From Thermacetogenium phaeum DSM 12270 (lineage in GTDB: Bacteria; Bacillota; DSM-12270; Thermacetogeniales; Thermacetogeniaceae), in NCBI RefSeq assembly GCF_000305935.1, contig NC_018870.1, forward strand, positions 327,942 through 391,941: DNA of 64,000 bases, read 5' to 3'. The translations under genes were made by a program, and so were the position numbers. Below are positions 52,788-63,483 of this stretch, one piece after another; position 1 is the stretch's first letter; every line of letters starts with the position of its first letter. The notes under the pieces were generated by a model, which ran no database searches, was not told the origin of the DNA, and worked only from the letters and a program-made list of their open reading frames with translations.

Positions 52788-53849
52788 ATGTCGATAGAAA
52801 ATGCCCTTAAAAATCCCTACACCAAGTGGATGGAGGGAAAGGGCCCCTACGCCAGCATCGTCATCAGCAGCCGCGTGCGGCTCGCCCGCAACCTGGTGGA
52901 TTACCCCTTCCCCCACGTCCAGAACAGGGATGCGGGGAAGAAGGTGGCCTTTCTGGTGCGGGACGCCGTCCTCGACCCCCGGTTCCGGCAGCAGGTGGGG
53001 GGTGTGGACTTCGTCTTCTTAAACGAGCTCTCACCCCTCGACCGCATGGTGCTGGTGGAGAAGCACCTGATCAGCCCCCAGCACGCCGCGGAGGAGGGGC
53101 CGGAGCGGGGGCTGGCCCTGAGCGATGACGAGGCGGTGAGCATCATGGTCAACGAGGAGGATCACCTGCGCATCCAGGTGCTCTTCCCCGCCCTTCAGCT
53201 GGAGGAGGCCTGGGAACTGGCGAGCGGCGTTGACGACGCCCTGGAGAGCAGGCTGGAGTACGCCTTCGATGAGAGGTACGGCTACCTCACCTGCTGTCCC
53301 ACCAACGTGGGGACGGGGCTCAGGGCCTCGGTGATGGTGCACCTGCCGGCAGTTGCCATGACCAACCAGGCCAACAGGCTGTTTACCGCCCTCTCCAAAC
53401 TGGGCTTCGTGGTGCGGGGGCTCTACGGTGAAGGGACAGAGGCCCGGGGGAACCTCTTCCAGGTCTCCAACCAGATCACCCTGGGGCCGAGCGAGGAGGA
53501 GATCATCGGGAACCTGGCCTCGGTCTGCCGCCAGATCATCGAGCAGGAGGAGATGGCGAGGGAGAAGCTCAGGAAGGATGCTCTGACCCAGTTGGAGGAT
53601 ATGGTTTTCAGGTCGTACGGAATCCTTTCCAATGCCTACATCATCAGCTCGGAGGAGGCCATGGTGCACCTTTCCAACGTGCGGCTGGGTTTGGACATGG
53701 GGCTGCTGCGCAATGTCAACATCAGGAAGCTCAACGAGCTGCTGGTGGAGATCCGACCGGCCTTTCTCCAGAAGCTAGCCGGTGAGGAGATCGATGCGTT
53801 CAAGCGTGATTTTAAGAGAGCGGAGATCATCAGGAGTGCTCTTGCTTAA
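52788..53849 (+). CDS. mcsB: Protein arginine kinase McsB
   Basis: A 353-residue phosphagen-kinase-type protein: VISSRVRLARNLVDYPFP for nucleotide binding, TCCPTNVGTGLRASVM around residue 170 with the conserved active-site Cys, and GEGTEARGNLFQVSNQ. It phosphorylates arginines on proteins such as CtsR, marking them for ClpCP. ATG at 52788 follows AAAGGAGAGG; a GTG at 52779 overlaps that site. Confidence 0.95.
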   Translation: MSIENALKNPYTKWMEGKGPYASIVISSRVRLARNLVDYPFPHVQNRDAGKKVAFLVRDAVLDPRFRQQVGGVDFVFLNELSPLDRMVLVEKHLISPQHAAEEGPERGLALSDDEAVSIMVNEEDHLRIQVLFPALQLEEAWELASGVDDALESRLEYAFDERYGYLTCCPTNVGTGLRASVMVHLPAVAMTNQANRLFTALSKLGFVVRGLYGEGTEARGNLFQVSNQITLGPSEEEIIGNLASVCRQIIEQEEMAREKLRKDALTQLEDMVFRSYGILSNAYIISSEEAMVHLSNVRLGLDMGLLRNVNIRKLNELLVEIRPAFLQKLAGEEIDAFKRDFKRAEIIRSALA

Positions 53850-53875
53850 AGTGTGAAAGGAGGGTGATTTAGCTT

Positions 53876-56338
<2,463 letters not shown>

Positions 56339-56632
56339 CAGCCGACGGTTGGCCGCTGTCGCCGGCCGTCAGGTGTCGTGAAACAGGTTGACGGCAGGCA
56401 TGCCTGCTTCCGGAAGATTTTCCGGGGTGGGCTTTATTTTTAATGCGATTTTTGCGTCTTGTCGCCCGGTGTGCTGCTCCGCTTCCGAACCGACCTTAAT
56501 AAAGAACGATGGTCCGGCAGATGGTGAAGGGCAGCGGGCTTAAGGGATCCGTTGCTGCCCGGGCACGCGGTTCGCGAGTTTAAGCGGCGGGATGCGGAAC
56601 CGCTTTAGCGGCCGGGGGTGAGGGGCGCTTTT

Positions 56633-57172
56633 TTATTTGGAGAGCTTTAAGAGGCGGACGGTGAAGTAGAGGGAGGAGAGCATTATGGCTCCGAAAAAGG
56701 ACCAGAGCCAGACGGGGTTGAGGCCGTTCCGCAGCCCCAGGGCGACCCTGGTGCTCTCGTAGCTTAAATCGGCGCTCATGGCGGCGAGCAGGAATTTAAG
56801 AACGAAGAGCCCTTTTATGGTTTCCCCGCGGATGCTTTCGAGCTGTTGCGGGGTCATCTTCTCCAGCCTCTTTTTGGGCAGGTTGATCAGCTTGCGGGGA
56901 TCGGGGGCCAAAGCAAACCAGCCGTTGAGGGCGGTCATCAGGATATAGGTGCCTGCCAGGATCAGCGGGGCCAGGTAAACGCTGACCGGGCTTTTCGGGC
57001 TCCAGGCGTCCGGCGCCCCGGAGGGGCCGAAGTGGGTCGGGATCTGCGCCGGCAGCTCGGCGTAGTGGGCGGCCGGGTACCAGAAGGAGAAGACGATCAG
57101 GATGAGTACCACCCACTCCCACCAGAGGGGGTAGTGCTCAGCCAGCTTCTGCCAGATGCCCTTCTGATCCAT
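56633..57172 (-). CDS. DUF1648-domain membrane protein
   Basis: A 179-residue protein with about four transmembrane segments and the DUF1648 pattern LPAQIPTHFGPSGAPDAWSPK near residue 43. ATG at 57172 (MDQKGIWQ) follows AAAGGAG; the frame extends upstream without a better signal. DUF1648 occurs in SdpI-like immunity/membrane proteins, but here it stands alone and the function is unknown. Confidence 0.85.
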   Translation of the reverse strand: MDQKGIWQKLAEHYPLWWEWVVLILIVFSFWYPAAHYAELPAQIPTHFGPSGAPDAWSPKSPVSVYLAPLILAGTYILMTALNGWFALAPDPRKLINLPKKRLEKMTPQQLESIRGETIKGLFVLKFLLAAMSADLSYESTRVALGLRNGLNPVWLWSFFGAIMLSSLYFTVRLLKLSK

Positions 57173-57925
57173 TTTTTGGTCTCCTTTCCTGCCCTGGGTT
57201 TTTGCCGTCCGCTCCGCCTGATGGTGCCCCCGGGGTTTCATCTTGCGCGGCCGTTTCCAGGTTGAGGCTTGCGGCTTTGCCCGGCTTAAGCCGGTCGGGG
57301 CCGTTTTTCGGGACCGCCGGGTGCGGCATCACCCGCCGGGGGCCGGTGCCCGGCAGCGCCGTCCGGGGGGTTCTTCACCTTTCGTTGGTCCGGTACTCTT
57401 ATTCTTACCGGTATCCGGCATCCTGTCAAGGTTCCGGAGGCAGAGGTCTGGTTTACACATACGCCTCGCTCCCGATCTTGCGGTTTAACTCGCCCTGAGA
57501 CTTGTCGATAGATAAGCAGCCGACCAGCTCCTATGACGGCATCCCTGCCGCAGAGTCGCCTATCTCGACATCCTGTCTCGATTCGGCTGCCGTTTGCTGC
57601 TCCTTCGTCAAGGGCGAGTAACAACCTCCGTCAGGTCGCTGCGCTGGCAAGGATAAATCCTTTTTTCGTTCCTCTGTTGGTGCCGCCGGAGACGGTGTGA
57701 GGATCTGTCCTGAAAATACTTTCCGGTGTGCCCGGGTGTGCCGGCAGCGGCAGGCGGATTCGTGCCGGAAATCAGGGCCGCGTAGAATTTCAGTAGGCAA
57801 AAGAAGGGGAAGGCAAATAAAAAAAGAATGAGACCACGGGGAAATCGGCCGCCGCTGGCCGTATGGTGATCTGCTGCGGTATTATAATAATAATAAAAGG
57901 AAAATCTGACAGGAGGATGATCTTC
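57173..57925. other. GC-rich intergenic stretch of about 750 bases, no gene supported
   Basis: Frames at 57202-57498 and 57531-57800 have no family signature or ribosome binding site. A GC-rich inverted region lies around 57315-57350. The AT-rich run ATTATAATAATAATAAAAGG near 57880 is likely the promoter region of the nitroreductase. Confidence 0.45.
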
Positions 57926-58435
57926 ATGGACGCTCTGGAAGCCATTCGTTCAAGGAGGAGCATCAGGAACTATTCCGGGAAGCCGGTGTCCCGGGATCTC
58001 GTTAAAAAGCTGCTGGAGGCCGCCATGTGCGCCCCCTCCGCCCACAACCAGCAGCCCTGGCAGTTCGTGGTGATCGAGGAGCGGGAGACCCTCGACAGGA
58101 TACCTGATTTTCACCCGCACTCCAGGATGCTGAAGACCGCACCGTTGGCCATCCTGGTCTGTGGGGATGGCTCTCTCTTTAAGGATGCCGACTTCTGGCC
58201 GCAGGACTGCGCCGCTGCCACCCAGAACGTCCTGCTCGCCGCCCGGGCCTTGGGGCTGGGCACGGTCTGGATGGGGGTGTACCCCAAGGAGAATCTGGTT
58301 TCCGGCCTGCGGAGCCTGTTCGGGATACCGCAGAGCGTTATCCCCTTTTCACTCATCGCCGTCGGCTACCCGGCCGAGGAGAAGCCGCCGGTGAGCCGCT
58401 ACGACGAGGGGAGGGTGCACTGGGGGAAGTGGTGA
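57926..58435 (+). CDS. Nitroreductase-family flavoprotein
   Basis: A 169-residue protein with family motifs: AIRSRRSIRNYSGKPVSR (FMN phosphate contacts), APSAHNQQPWQFVVI, CAAATQNVLLAARALGLGTVWMG-like segment, and a C-terminal GYPAEEKPP. It probably uses FMN and NAD(P)H to reduce nitro or enone compounds. ATG at 57926 follows ACAGGAGG; a longer frame from 57863 lacks a site. Confidence 0.94.
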   Translation: MDALEAIRSRRSIRNYSGKPVSRDLVKKLLEAAMCAPSAHNQQPWQFVVIEERETLDRIPDFHPHSRMLKTAPLAILVCGDGSLFKDADFWPQDCAAATQNVLLAARALGLGTVWMGVYPKENLVSGLRSLFGIPQSVIPFSLIAVGYPAEEKPPVSRYDEGRVHWGKW

Positions 58436-58594
58436 CGGCGCCGGGGAAGCCCCTGTTTTGAGGTTGAATTCCCGGCCGTTCCGACCGCCCCTGCCGCTCC
58501 CGGAAGGGGGGTTGCCGGCCCTGAGGGAAAATGTTTATCATGGTGGGGAGGCGTAAAGACAGTCTGCTGTACAATTACTTGAGAGGATGAGTCC

Positions 58595-59455
58595 ATGCGG
58601 GAGATCGATGTTGAACTGATTGCCGGAGAGGTCGCCCGGCTGTGCCGTGAGGCCAACTGCGACCTCCCCCCCGATGTGCTGCGAGCGCTGGAGGAAGCCC
58701 GGCTGAAGGAGGAATCCCCTCAGGGGCGGCGGATCCTGGAGGAGATCTGCGAGAACGCCGCCATCGCCCGGGAGGAGCGGATTCCTCTCTGTCAGGACAC
58801 GGGGATAGCCCTGGTCTTTGTAGAGATCGGACAGGAGGTGCACCTGACCGGAGGCTCCCTCAGCGAGGCGATCAACCGCGGCGTCGCCCGGGGCTACCGG
58901 GAGGGGTACCTGCGCAAGTCCGTGGTGGCCGATCCCCTGCGCCGCCGGAACACCGGGGACAACACGCCGGCGGTGATCTACTACGACCTGGTTCCCGGCG
59001 AGGTTTTGCGGGTCACCGTCATGCCCAAGGGCTTCGGAAGTGAAAACTGCACCTCCTTAGGGATGCTCAAGCCCGCCGATGGCCTGGAGGGTGTGAAGAG
59101 GTTCGTCGTGGAGGCCGTCGACCGCGCCGGGCCCAACCCCTGCCCCCCGGTTACGGTGGGGGTGGGGCTCGGGGGCACCGCCGACAGGGCGCTCCTGCTG
59201 GCCAAGCGCGCCCTGCTGCGGGAGGTAGGGTCATCCCACCCCGATCCGGAGCTGGCGGCCCTGGAGCGGGAGCTGCTGGAGGAGGTCAACAAGCTGGGGT
59301 ACGGCCCCGGCGGCTTGGGGGGAAGGGTAACGGCGCTGGCCGTCCACGTCGAGGCGTACCCCACCCACATCGCCGGCCTGCCGGTGGGGGTCTGCATCAA
59401 CTGCCACGCCGCCCGGCACCGGACCTGGGAGTGGAGGGGTGAGGGGGATGATTGA
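58595..59455 (+). CDS. Fumarate hydratase class I, alpha (N-terminal) subunit
   Basis: A 286-residue protein with the Fe-S cluster Cys motifs of class I hydro-lyases: PLCQDTGIALVF, SENCTSLGMLKPA and VGVCINCHAARH. It has RRNTGDNTPAVIYY and GGTADRALLLAKRALL. Together with the beta subunit it interconverts fumarate and malate using a 4Fe-4S cluster. It could equally be the L-tartrate dehydratase alpha subunit, which has the same fold. Its end overlaps the beta gene by 8 bases. Confidence 0.92.
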   Translation: MREIDVELIAGEVARLCREANCDLPPDVLRALEEARLKEESPQGRRILEEICENAAIAREERIPLCQDTGIALVFVEIGQEVHLTGGSLSEAINRGVARGYREGYLRKSVVADPLRRRNTGDNTPAVIYYDLVPGEVLRVTVMPKGFGSENCTSLGMLKPADGLEGVKRFVVEAVDRAGPNPCPPVTVGVGLGGTADRALLLAKRALLREVGSSHPDPELAALERELLEEVNKLGYGPGGLGGRVTALAVHVEAYPTHIAGLPVGVCINCHAARHRTWEWRGEGDD

Positions 59456-60005
59456 TCTTCTGCGGCTGGAAGTTCCCTTTTCGGATGAGGTGGCCCGGGA
59501 GCTGGAGGCCGGGCAGCGCCTGCTGCTCACCGGGGTCATTTTCGGGGCGCGCGACCAGGCGCACCTCCGCTTCGCCACCGCCCTGCAGCGCGGGGAGTCC
59601 CTTCCCCTCGACCTGAAGGGGCAGGTGCTCTACTACGTCGGCCCCACACCGGCGCCGCCGGGGCGCCCCTGCGGGGCCGCCGGGCCGACTACCGCCGGGA
59701 GGATGGACCGGTATACCCCGCTGCTGCTGGAGTACGGAATTAAGGGTGTGATCGGCAAGGGGAAGAGATCCCCTCAGGTGGTGGCCGCCCTGCAGAAGCA
59801 CGGGGCGGTTTACCTGGCGGCCACAGGAGGGGCGGGGGCGCTGATCGGACGCTGCATTGAAGAGATGCGGGTTGTCGCCTATCCGGACCTGGGCCCGGAA
59901 GCGGTTTACCGCATGGTGGTGCGGAACCTCCCTGTAACCGTGGCCGTCGACAGCAGGGGGCGGAACCTCTACGAAGAGGAGCCGGCCCGCTACCGGCTGA
60001 GGTGA
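59448..60005 (+). CDS. Fumarate hydratase class I, beta (C-terminal) subunit
   Basis: A 185-residue protein: LLLTGVIFGARDQAHLRF, YYVGPTPAPPGRPCGAAGPTTAGRMD (substrate-binding region), KGVIGKGKRSPQV and YLAATGGAGALIGRCI. It is the companion of the alpha subunit encoded immediately upstream. ATG at 59448 follows GGAGGGGTGAGGGGG. Confidence 0.93.
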   Translation: MIDLLRLEVPFSDEVARELEAGQRLLLTGVIFGARDQAHLRFATALQRGESLPLDLKGQVLYYVGPTPAPPGRPCGAAGPTTAGRMDRYTPLLLEYGIKGVIGKGKRSPQVVAALQKHGAVYLAATGGAGALIGRCIEEMRVVAYPDLGPEAVYRMVVRNLPVTVAVDSRGRNLYEEEPARYRLR

Positions 60006-60034
60006 TTCTGCATTAACCCTATCGGAGGGGACTT

Positions 60035-60131
60035 GCCGGGGACGGTCCCTTTTGTCCTTTTCGGCCCGCCGCTGCAGGCTTTAAGACCGGCCCGGCAGCG
60101 GTCGTTGGCTGCTCGGGAACCGTCCCTTTGA
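60035..60131. repeat. Pair of inverted GGGACGGTCCC-like repeats in the convergent spacer
   Basis: GGGGACGGTCCCTTTTGTCC (60038-60057) and the related GGGAACCGTCCCTTTGAC (60115-60132) lie between the fumarase beta gene and the YmaF-like gene. They resemble short dispersed repeats seen in related Clostridia. They may also act as terminators. Confidence 0.35.
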
Positions 60132-60172
60132 CAATTGCTGTCCCTGTGGCCCTTATCCGGTAAAGGGTATGG

Positions 60173-60499
60173 TCAGCGCGTGGAAGGGTCGACGAACCCC
60201 ATTACCCGGTGGCGGTGCCCGTCAACCATGTTGGTTTCAAAGGATATGTAATGAGTATGATACCCTCCCGGCAGGGGGACGGCGGGGCCGGTCACTGCGA
60301 AATAGGCGTGGGTGTGGCCGTCGTCGAAGGTGGTCATCCCGCGGATGTCGTGGATGTGGCTGCCTTCGGCCGGCTGTGGCGGCCCGGTAACACCGGGGTG
60401 CAGGTGGGCGTGCCCCTCGATGCAGCTGGTTCTTCCCCCGTGGCCGTGGACGTGTTCATGATAGTCGAAGCAGGGATAGGAAAGGGAGTCGCACTCCAC
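60173..60499 (-). CDS. YmaF-family histidine-rich protein
   Basis: A 108-residue protein dominated by a repeating H-x-H / DGH pattern: YHEHVHGHGGRTSCIEGHAH, GSHIHDIRGMTTFDDGHTHA and GGYHTHYISFETNMVDGHRH. It is typical of the YmaF family, presumed to bind metal ions; the function is unknown. GTG at 60499 is favoured because GGAGGT lies about 10 bases upstream; TTG at 60505 is an alternative. Confidence 0.85.
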   Translation of the reverse strand: MECDSLSYPCFDYHEHVHGHGGRTSCIEGHAHLHPGVTGPPQPAEGSHIHDIRGMTTFDDGHTHAYFAVTGPAVPLPGGYHTHYISFETNMVDGHRHRVMGFVDPSTR

Positions 60500-60618
60500 T
60501 GACAACGGTACCTCCTCCTTTCTCCTGGTGGATGTGCTCACCGGCTGCTCACGGATCGCTTCCAGGACCGATCGCGAGCATCCATTACAGGTATAATATG
60601 CCAGAAGCAGGGTGGTTG

Positions 60619-60661
60619 TTAAAAAACGCCCGGCAGAGGACTTTTGTCCGGCCGGGCGTTT
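60619..60661 (-). terminator. Intrinsic terminator facing left with no recognised upstream gene
   Basis: On the minus strand AAACGCCCGGC pairs with GCCGGGCGTTT, and TTTTTT-AACAACC follows. The stem is 11 bp. The only transcription source on this strand would lie between 60662 and 61190, where no minus-strand gene is recognised. Confidence 0.7.
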
Positions 60662-60755
60662 CACTTGGCTGATTGGATCGAACCGGATGAAGAGGGAACC
60701 CGCAGCGAAGCGCCCAGCCGCACCGGGCAGAGCGGCGCTGAAGGGAGGCAGGATT

Positions 60756-60893
60756 ATGATGAAACAAGTCGAAAAAGAGCAGTATACCACCATGCTGCCA
60801 TCGGCGGCACCAACAGAGCATGAAAATACCCGACAGTCTGCCGGCGAGCGACCTATGGAAGGCCGGGTAACAGGACAGGCGAAGCGAGGATGA
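60756..60893 (+). CDS. Possible small protein (45 residues)
   Basis: ATGAAACAAGTCGAAAAAG is preceded by GGGAGGCAGGATT, a good ribosome binding site (a second ATG lies at 60753). The product, MKQVEKEQYTTMLPSAAPTE and onward, is polar and ends GQAKRG. No family is recognised; the good site is the only support. Confidence 0.35.
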   Translation: MMKQVEKEQYTTMLPSAAPTEHENTRQSAGERPMEGRVTGQAKRG

Positions 60894-61192
60894 CAGGTCG
60901 GGATGCGAGTACAGATACCTCTTGACCTGCGATGGAATGGATTTGCGGCGAGGCCAAACGCTGCGTTTGACAGAAGCAGTTCGCAACTTGTTACGCAGCA
61001 TCCCAGAGCTGTCCCGAAGCGAGCCGTCGTCCTGTCCGGCCTGGAATCGGGAGTCGAGCGGCAGACCGGCAGGGTATGCGGTCTATTTTCATGAGGGGAG
61101 GAGGTTTCAACTGAAGCTGGGGTATTTTGGGCGGCAGTCCTGCTCGTTCAGGGCAGGAATCGAAGGTTGAGAATTGCAGAGGAGGTGTTCGT

Positions 61193-63115
61193 ATGATCAT
61201 TCTCGATTCCGGTTACCGGCAATACGAACTAGATCAGTCCGATATCGTCAACGTCTGGCGAAGATTTATTGACGGCGGAAACGAGAAATCATCCCTTCTG
61301 CCCTCAACCCTTCTTTCCTCCTGGAAGAGGTGTTTTGAGTTAAAGGTCGACCCTTTGATGAGCGATCTCGATCTAACTGTCGTCGGCGATTTCGCGAAGA
61401 GAATAGAAACCAAAGAATGGCTGTTAAACCTTGCCGCATCTCACATAGCTAAATATTACAAGCTCGCCGAGCAGTCCGATTTTGTTTTCGCCATTTTGGA
61501 TGAAGATGGCGTAATTCTCGACCTGATCGGTGAGCAAAACAGGGTCAGGCGCCTGGAGGAGGAGTACAGCATAACTCACGGGGTTCCCATTAACGAACGG
61601 ACTACAGGAACGACGGCAACGTATCTTTCTCTGCTGTCGAACAAGTCGGTACAAACGGTTGGCGCAGAGCATTACATCCGGAGATTTCATCACATCACCG
61701 ATTCAGCCGCTCCCATTCGGGATGCCCGAGGGAATATCATAGGAGCGCTGTCGATGTCCGCCCAGAATATCGAATACGCGCATCCTCACACCCTTGGGAT
61801 GGTGACTTCTATTGCAGATTCCATCGCGGTTCATTTGCGCCGCCAGGAAGTGGAGAAAAACCAGGAATTGTTTGAAGGCAGTCTCGACGAAGTAGTCGAT
61901 AATTTATGCGCCAGAGGGCTTCTGCAGATCGATGAGTGGGGCAGAGCGGAGCGGGTATCCAGACCGCTGGCCGAACTGCTGGGTCTTCCTCCCGAACGCC
62001 TGGTTGGTTTGCCGGCGGATGTTGTCGCCAGGCTGGGCGCAGAAAAAATCCCCTTCAGGGGACGTCAAGCCGGCCGGCGCATGATTGCCGCGCCTGATGG
62101 CTCACGCAAGCCCGGGAAAGTTGCAGGGGCAATTATTTCCGACAGAGAGGTGCCGGAGAAAAAAGGGAAGAGCAGAAAGGCGAGAAACAGGTTCGGCTTT
62201 GAAGATATCGTCGGCAGAAGCAGGCAGCTGCTGAAGGCCGTGGACCTGGCGAAGAAGATAGCCAACAGCACCTCGGCGGTTCTTCTGCTGGGCGAGAGCG
62301 GGACCGGCAAGGAGCTGTTCGCCCGGGCGATCCACAACTCAAGCCCGATGAGTGAAGGTCCTTTTGTTTCTGTCAATTGTGCGGCAATCCCCAGGGAGCT
62401 GGTGGGGACGGAGCTGTTCGGCTATGAAGAAGGAGCCTTTACAGGAGCGAAAAAAGGCGGTAATGTTGGCAAGTTCGAATTGGCCAACAACGGGACGCTT
62501 TTTTTAGATGAAATTGGGGAGATGCCTCTGGAAATACAGGGTTACTTGCTCAGGGCCCTGGAGGAGAAGGCGATTACCAGGATCGGCGGGAATTGCAGCA
62601 TACCGGTCAACGTAAGGGTCATTGCGGCGACCAACAGGCGGCTGCGGGAGGATGCGTTGGCTGGGCATTTTAGGCTCGATCTCTTCTTCCGGCTTAACGT
62701 CTTCACCATTTCCTTGCCCCCGCTCAGGGAGCGGCCGGATGATATACCCTTACTCGTCGATCACTTTATTTCCAAGTTTTCCGCAGCGAGCGGGAAAAAC
62801 GTCTTGGGGGTCACGCCTGCGGCGATGGAGGCGTTGCGCCGCTATCGGTGGCCGGGCAACGTGCGAGAGCTGAGCAATGTTATCGAAAGGGCCGTCTTTC
62901 TGAGCGAGTCTCAGTATATAGACGTCAGCGACCTTCCGGAGGAGATCGTCGGTTGTGACGGTGAGGATGGGGTTCTCACGGTTAAGGATTATGAGAGAAT
63001 AAAGATAAGCGAACTGCTGAGTAAGTTTAAGGGGAACAAGACCAGAGTTGCTGCAACACTGGGCATTTCCAGGGCATCGCTGTACAGGCGGCTGAAGGAG
63101 TATGGAATGATGTGA
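61193..63115 (+). CDS. Sigma-54-dependent Fis-family activator with GAF-type sensor domain
   Basis: A 640-residue protein of the AcoR type. Residues about 60-225 hold the N-terminal GAF-like region (FVFAILDEDGVILDLIG, VPINERTTGTTATYLSL). Residues about 230-300 may be a PAS-like domain. The AAA+ domain has Walker A GESGTGKELFARAIH near 366, the sigma-54 contact loop GAFTGAKKGG near 415 and the LFLDEIGEMPLEIQ Walker B. The C-terminal Fis helix-turn-helix is KTRVAATLGISRASLYRRLK. GAGGAGGTG precedes the ATG. It most likely activates the sigma-54 promoter 220 bases downstream of its stop. Confidence 0.95.
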   Translation: MIILDSGYRQYELDQSDIVNVWRRFIDGGNEKSSLLPSTLLSSWKRCFELKVDPLMSDLDLTVVGDFAKRIETKEWLLNLAASHIAKYYKLAEQSDFVFAILDEDGVILDLIGEQNRVRRLEEEYSITHGVPINERTTGTTATYLSLLSNKSVQTVGAEHYIRRFHHITDSAAPIRDARGNIIGALSMSAQNIEYAHPHTLGMVTSIADSIAVHLRRQEVEKNQELFEGSLDEVVDNLCARGLLQIDEWGRAERVSRPLAELLGLPPERLVGLPADVVARLGAEKIPFRGRQAGRRMIAAPDGSRKPGKVAGAIISDREVPEKKGKSRKARNRFGFEDIVGRSRQLLKAVDLAKKIANSTSAVLLLGESGTGKELFARAIHNSSPMSEGPFVSVNCAAIPRELVGTELFGYEEGAFTGAKKGGNVGKFELANNGTLFLDEIGEMPLEIQGYLLRALEEKAITRIGGNCSIPVNVRVIAATNRRLREDALAGHFRLDLFFRLNVFTISLPPLRERPDDIPLLVDHFISKFSAASGKNVLGVTPAAMEALRRYRWPGNVRELSNVIERAVFLSESQYIDVSDLPEEIVGCDGEDGVLTVKDYERIKISELLSKFKGNKTRVAATLGISRASLYRRLKEYGMM

Positions 63116-63208
63116 AGGCCGCAGAGAGGGTGTTCGATTCGTTCATTATGAAACAGTTAGCGGCGATAGAAAGTTTATGAAAGAAGCGCTGAAACGCTCT
63201 GCACTGTT

Positions 63209-63243
63209 GACAGGTGTCCGTTCTGAGACACCTGTCATTTTTA
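63209..63243 (+). terminator. Perfect 11-bp inverted repeat followed by T run, downstream of the activator gene
   Basis: TGACAGGTGTC (63209-63219) and GACACCTGTCA (63228-63238) flank an 8-base loop, followed by TTTTT. This fits an intrinsic terminator for the activator gene. A palindrome about 100 bases upstream of a sigma-54 promoter could also be the activator binding site; the two roles cannot be separated from sequence. Confidence 0.7.
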
Positions 63244-63335
63244 TGCCGGCTTTTATCATAAATTGCACAGCCTTGAGAGGCCGTCCTGTTGAGGTTTGAG
63301 TGCCGTCGATCTAAAGACCGGTAAAGGCCGGTGTC

Positions 63336-63351
63336 TGGCACGAACCTTGCT
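63336..63351 (+). promoter_or_regulatory. Sigma-54 (-24/-12) promoter
   Basis: TGGCACGAACCTTGCT matches the consensus TGGCAC-N5-TTGCW exactly, with GG (63337-63338) and GC (63349-63350) at the required 10-base separation. It lies about 130 bases upstream of the FAD reductase gene and just after the gene for a sigma-54 activator. Confidence 0.93.
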
Positions 63352-63483
63352 ATACACCTGGACGTGAGCCGGACTGGCGCCCTGTGCCCTGTAATGAGCG
63401 GAAGTGCCTCTTGAGATGGTGGAAAGGCAGTTCGTTGCGGCTGATTTGCTAGTATTTTTAAAAATTAAGGAGGGTGAATTTGC

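Larger units (their letters stand above)
60500..61192. other. Region of about 690 bases with uncertain small open frames
   Basis: No recognised gene. It holds a strong minus-oriented terminator (60619-60661), a possible 45-residue plus-strand peptide at 60756-60893 and a weak open frame at 60922-61170. Confidence 0.4.

Noticed and set aside
60922-61170. 82-residue open frame before the sigma-54 activator
   Set aside because: No good ribosome binding site and no family; it overlaps another open frame of equal quality, so it is mentioned only as uncertain.
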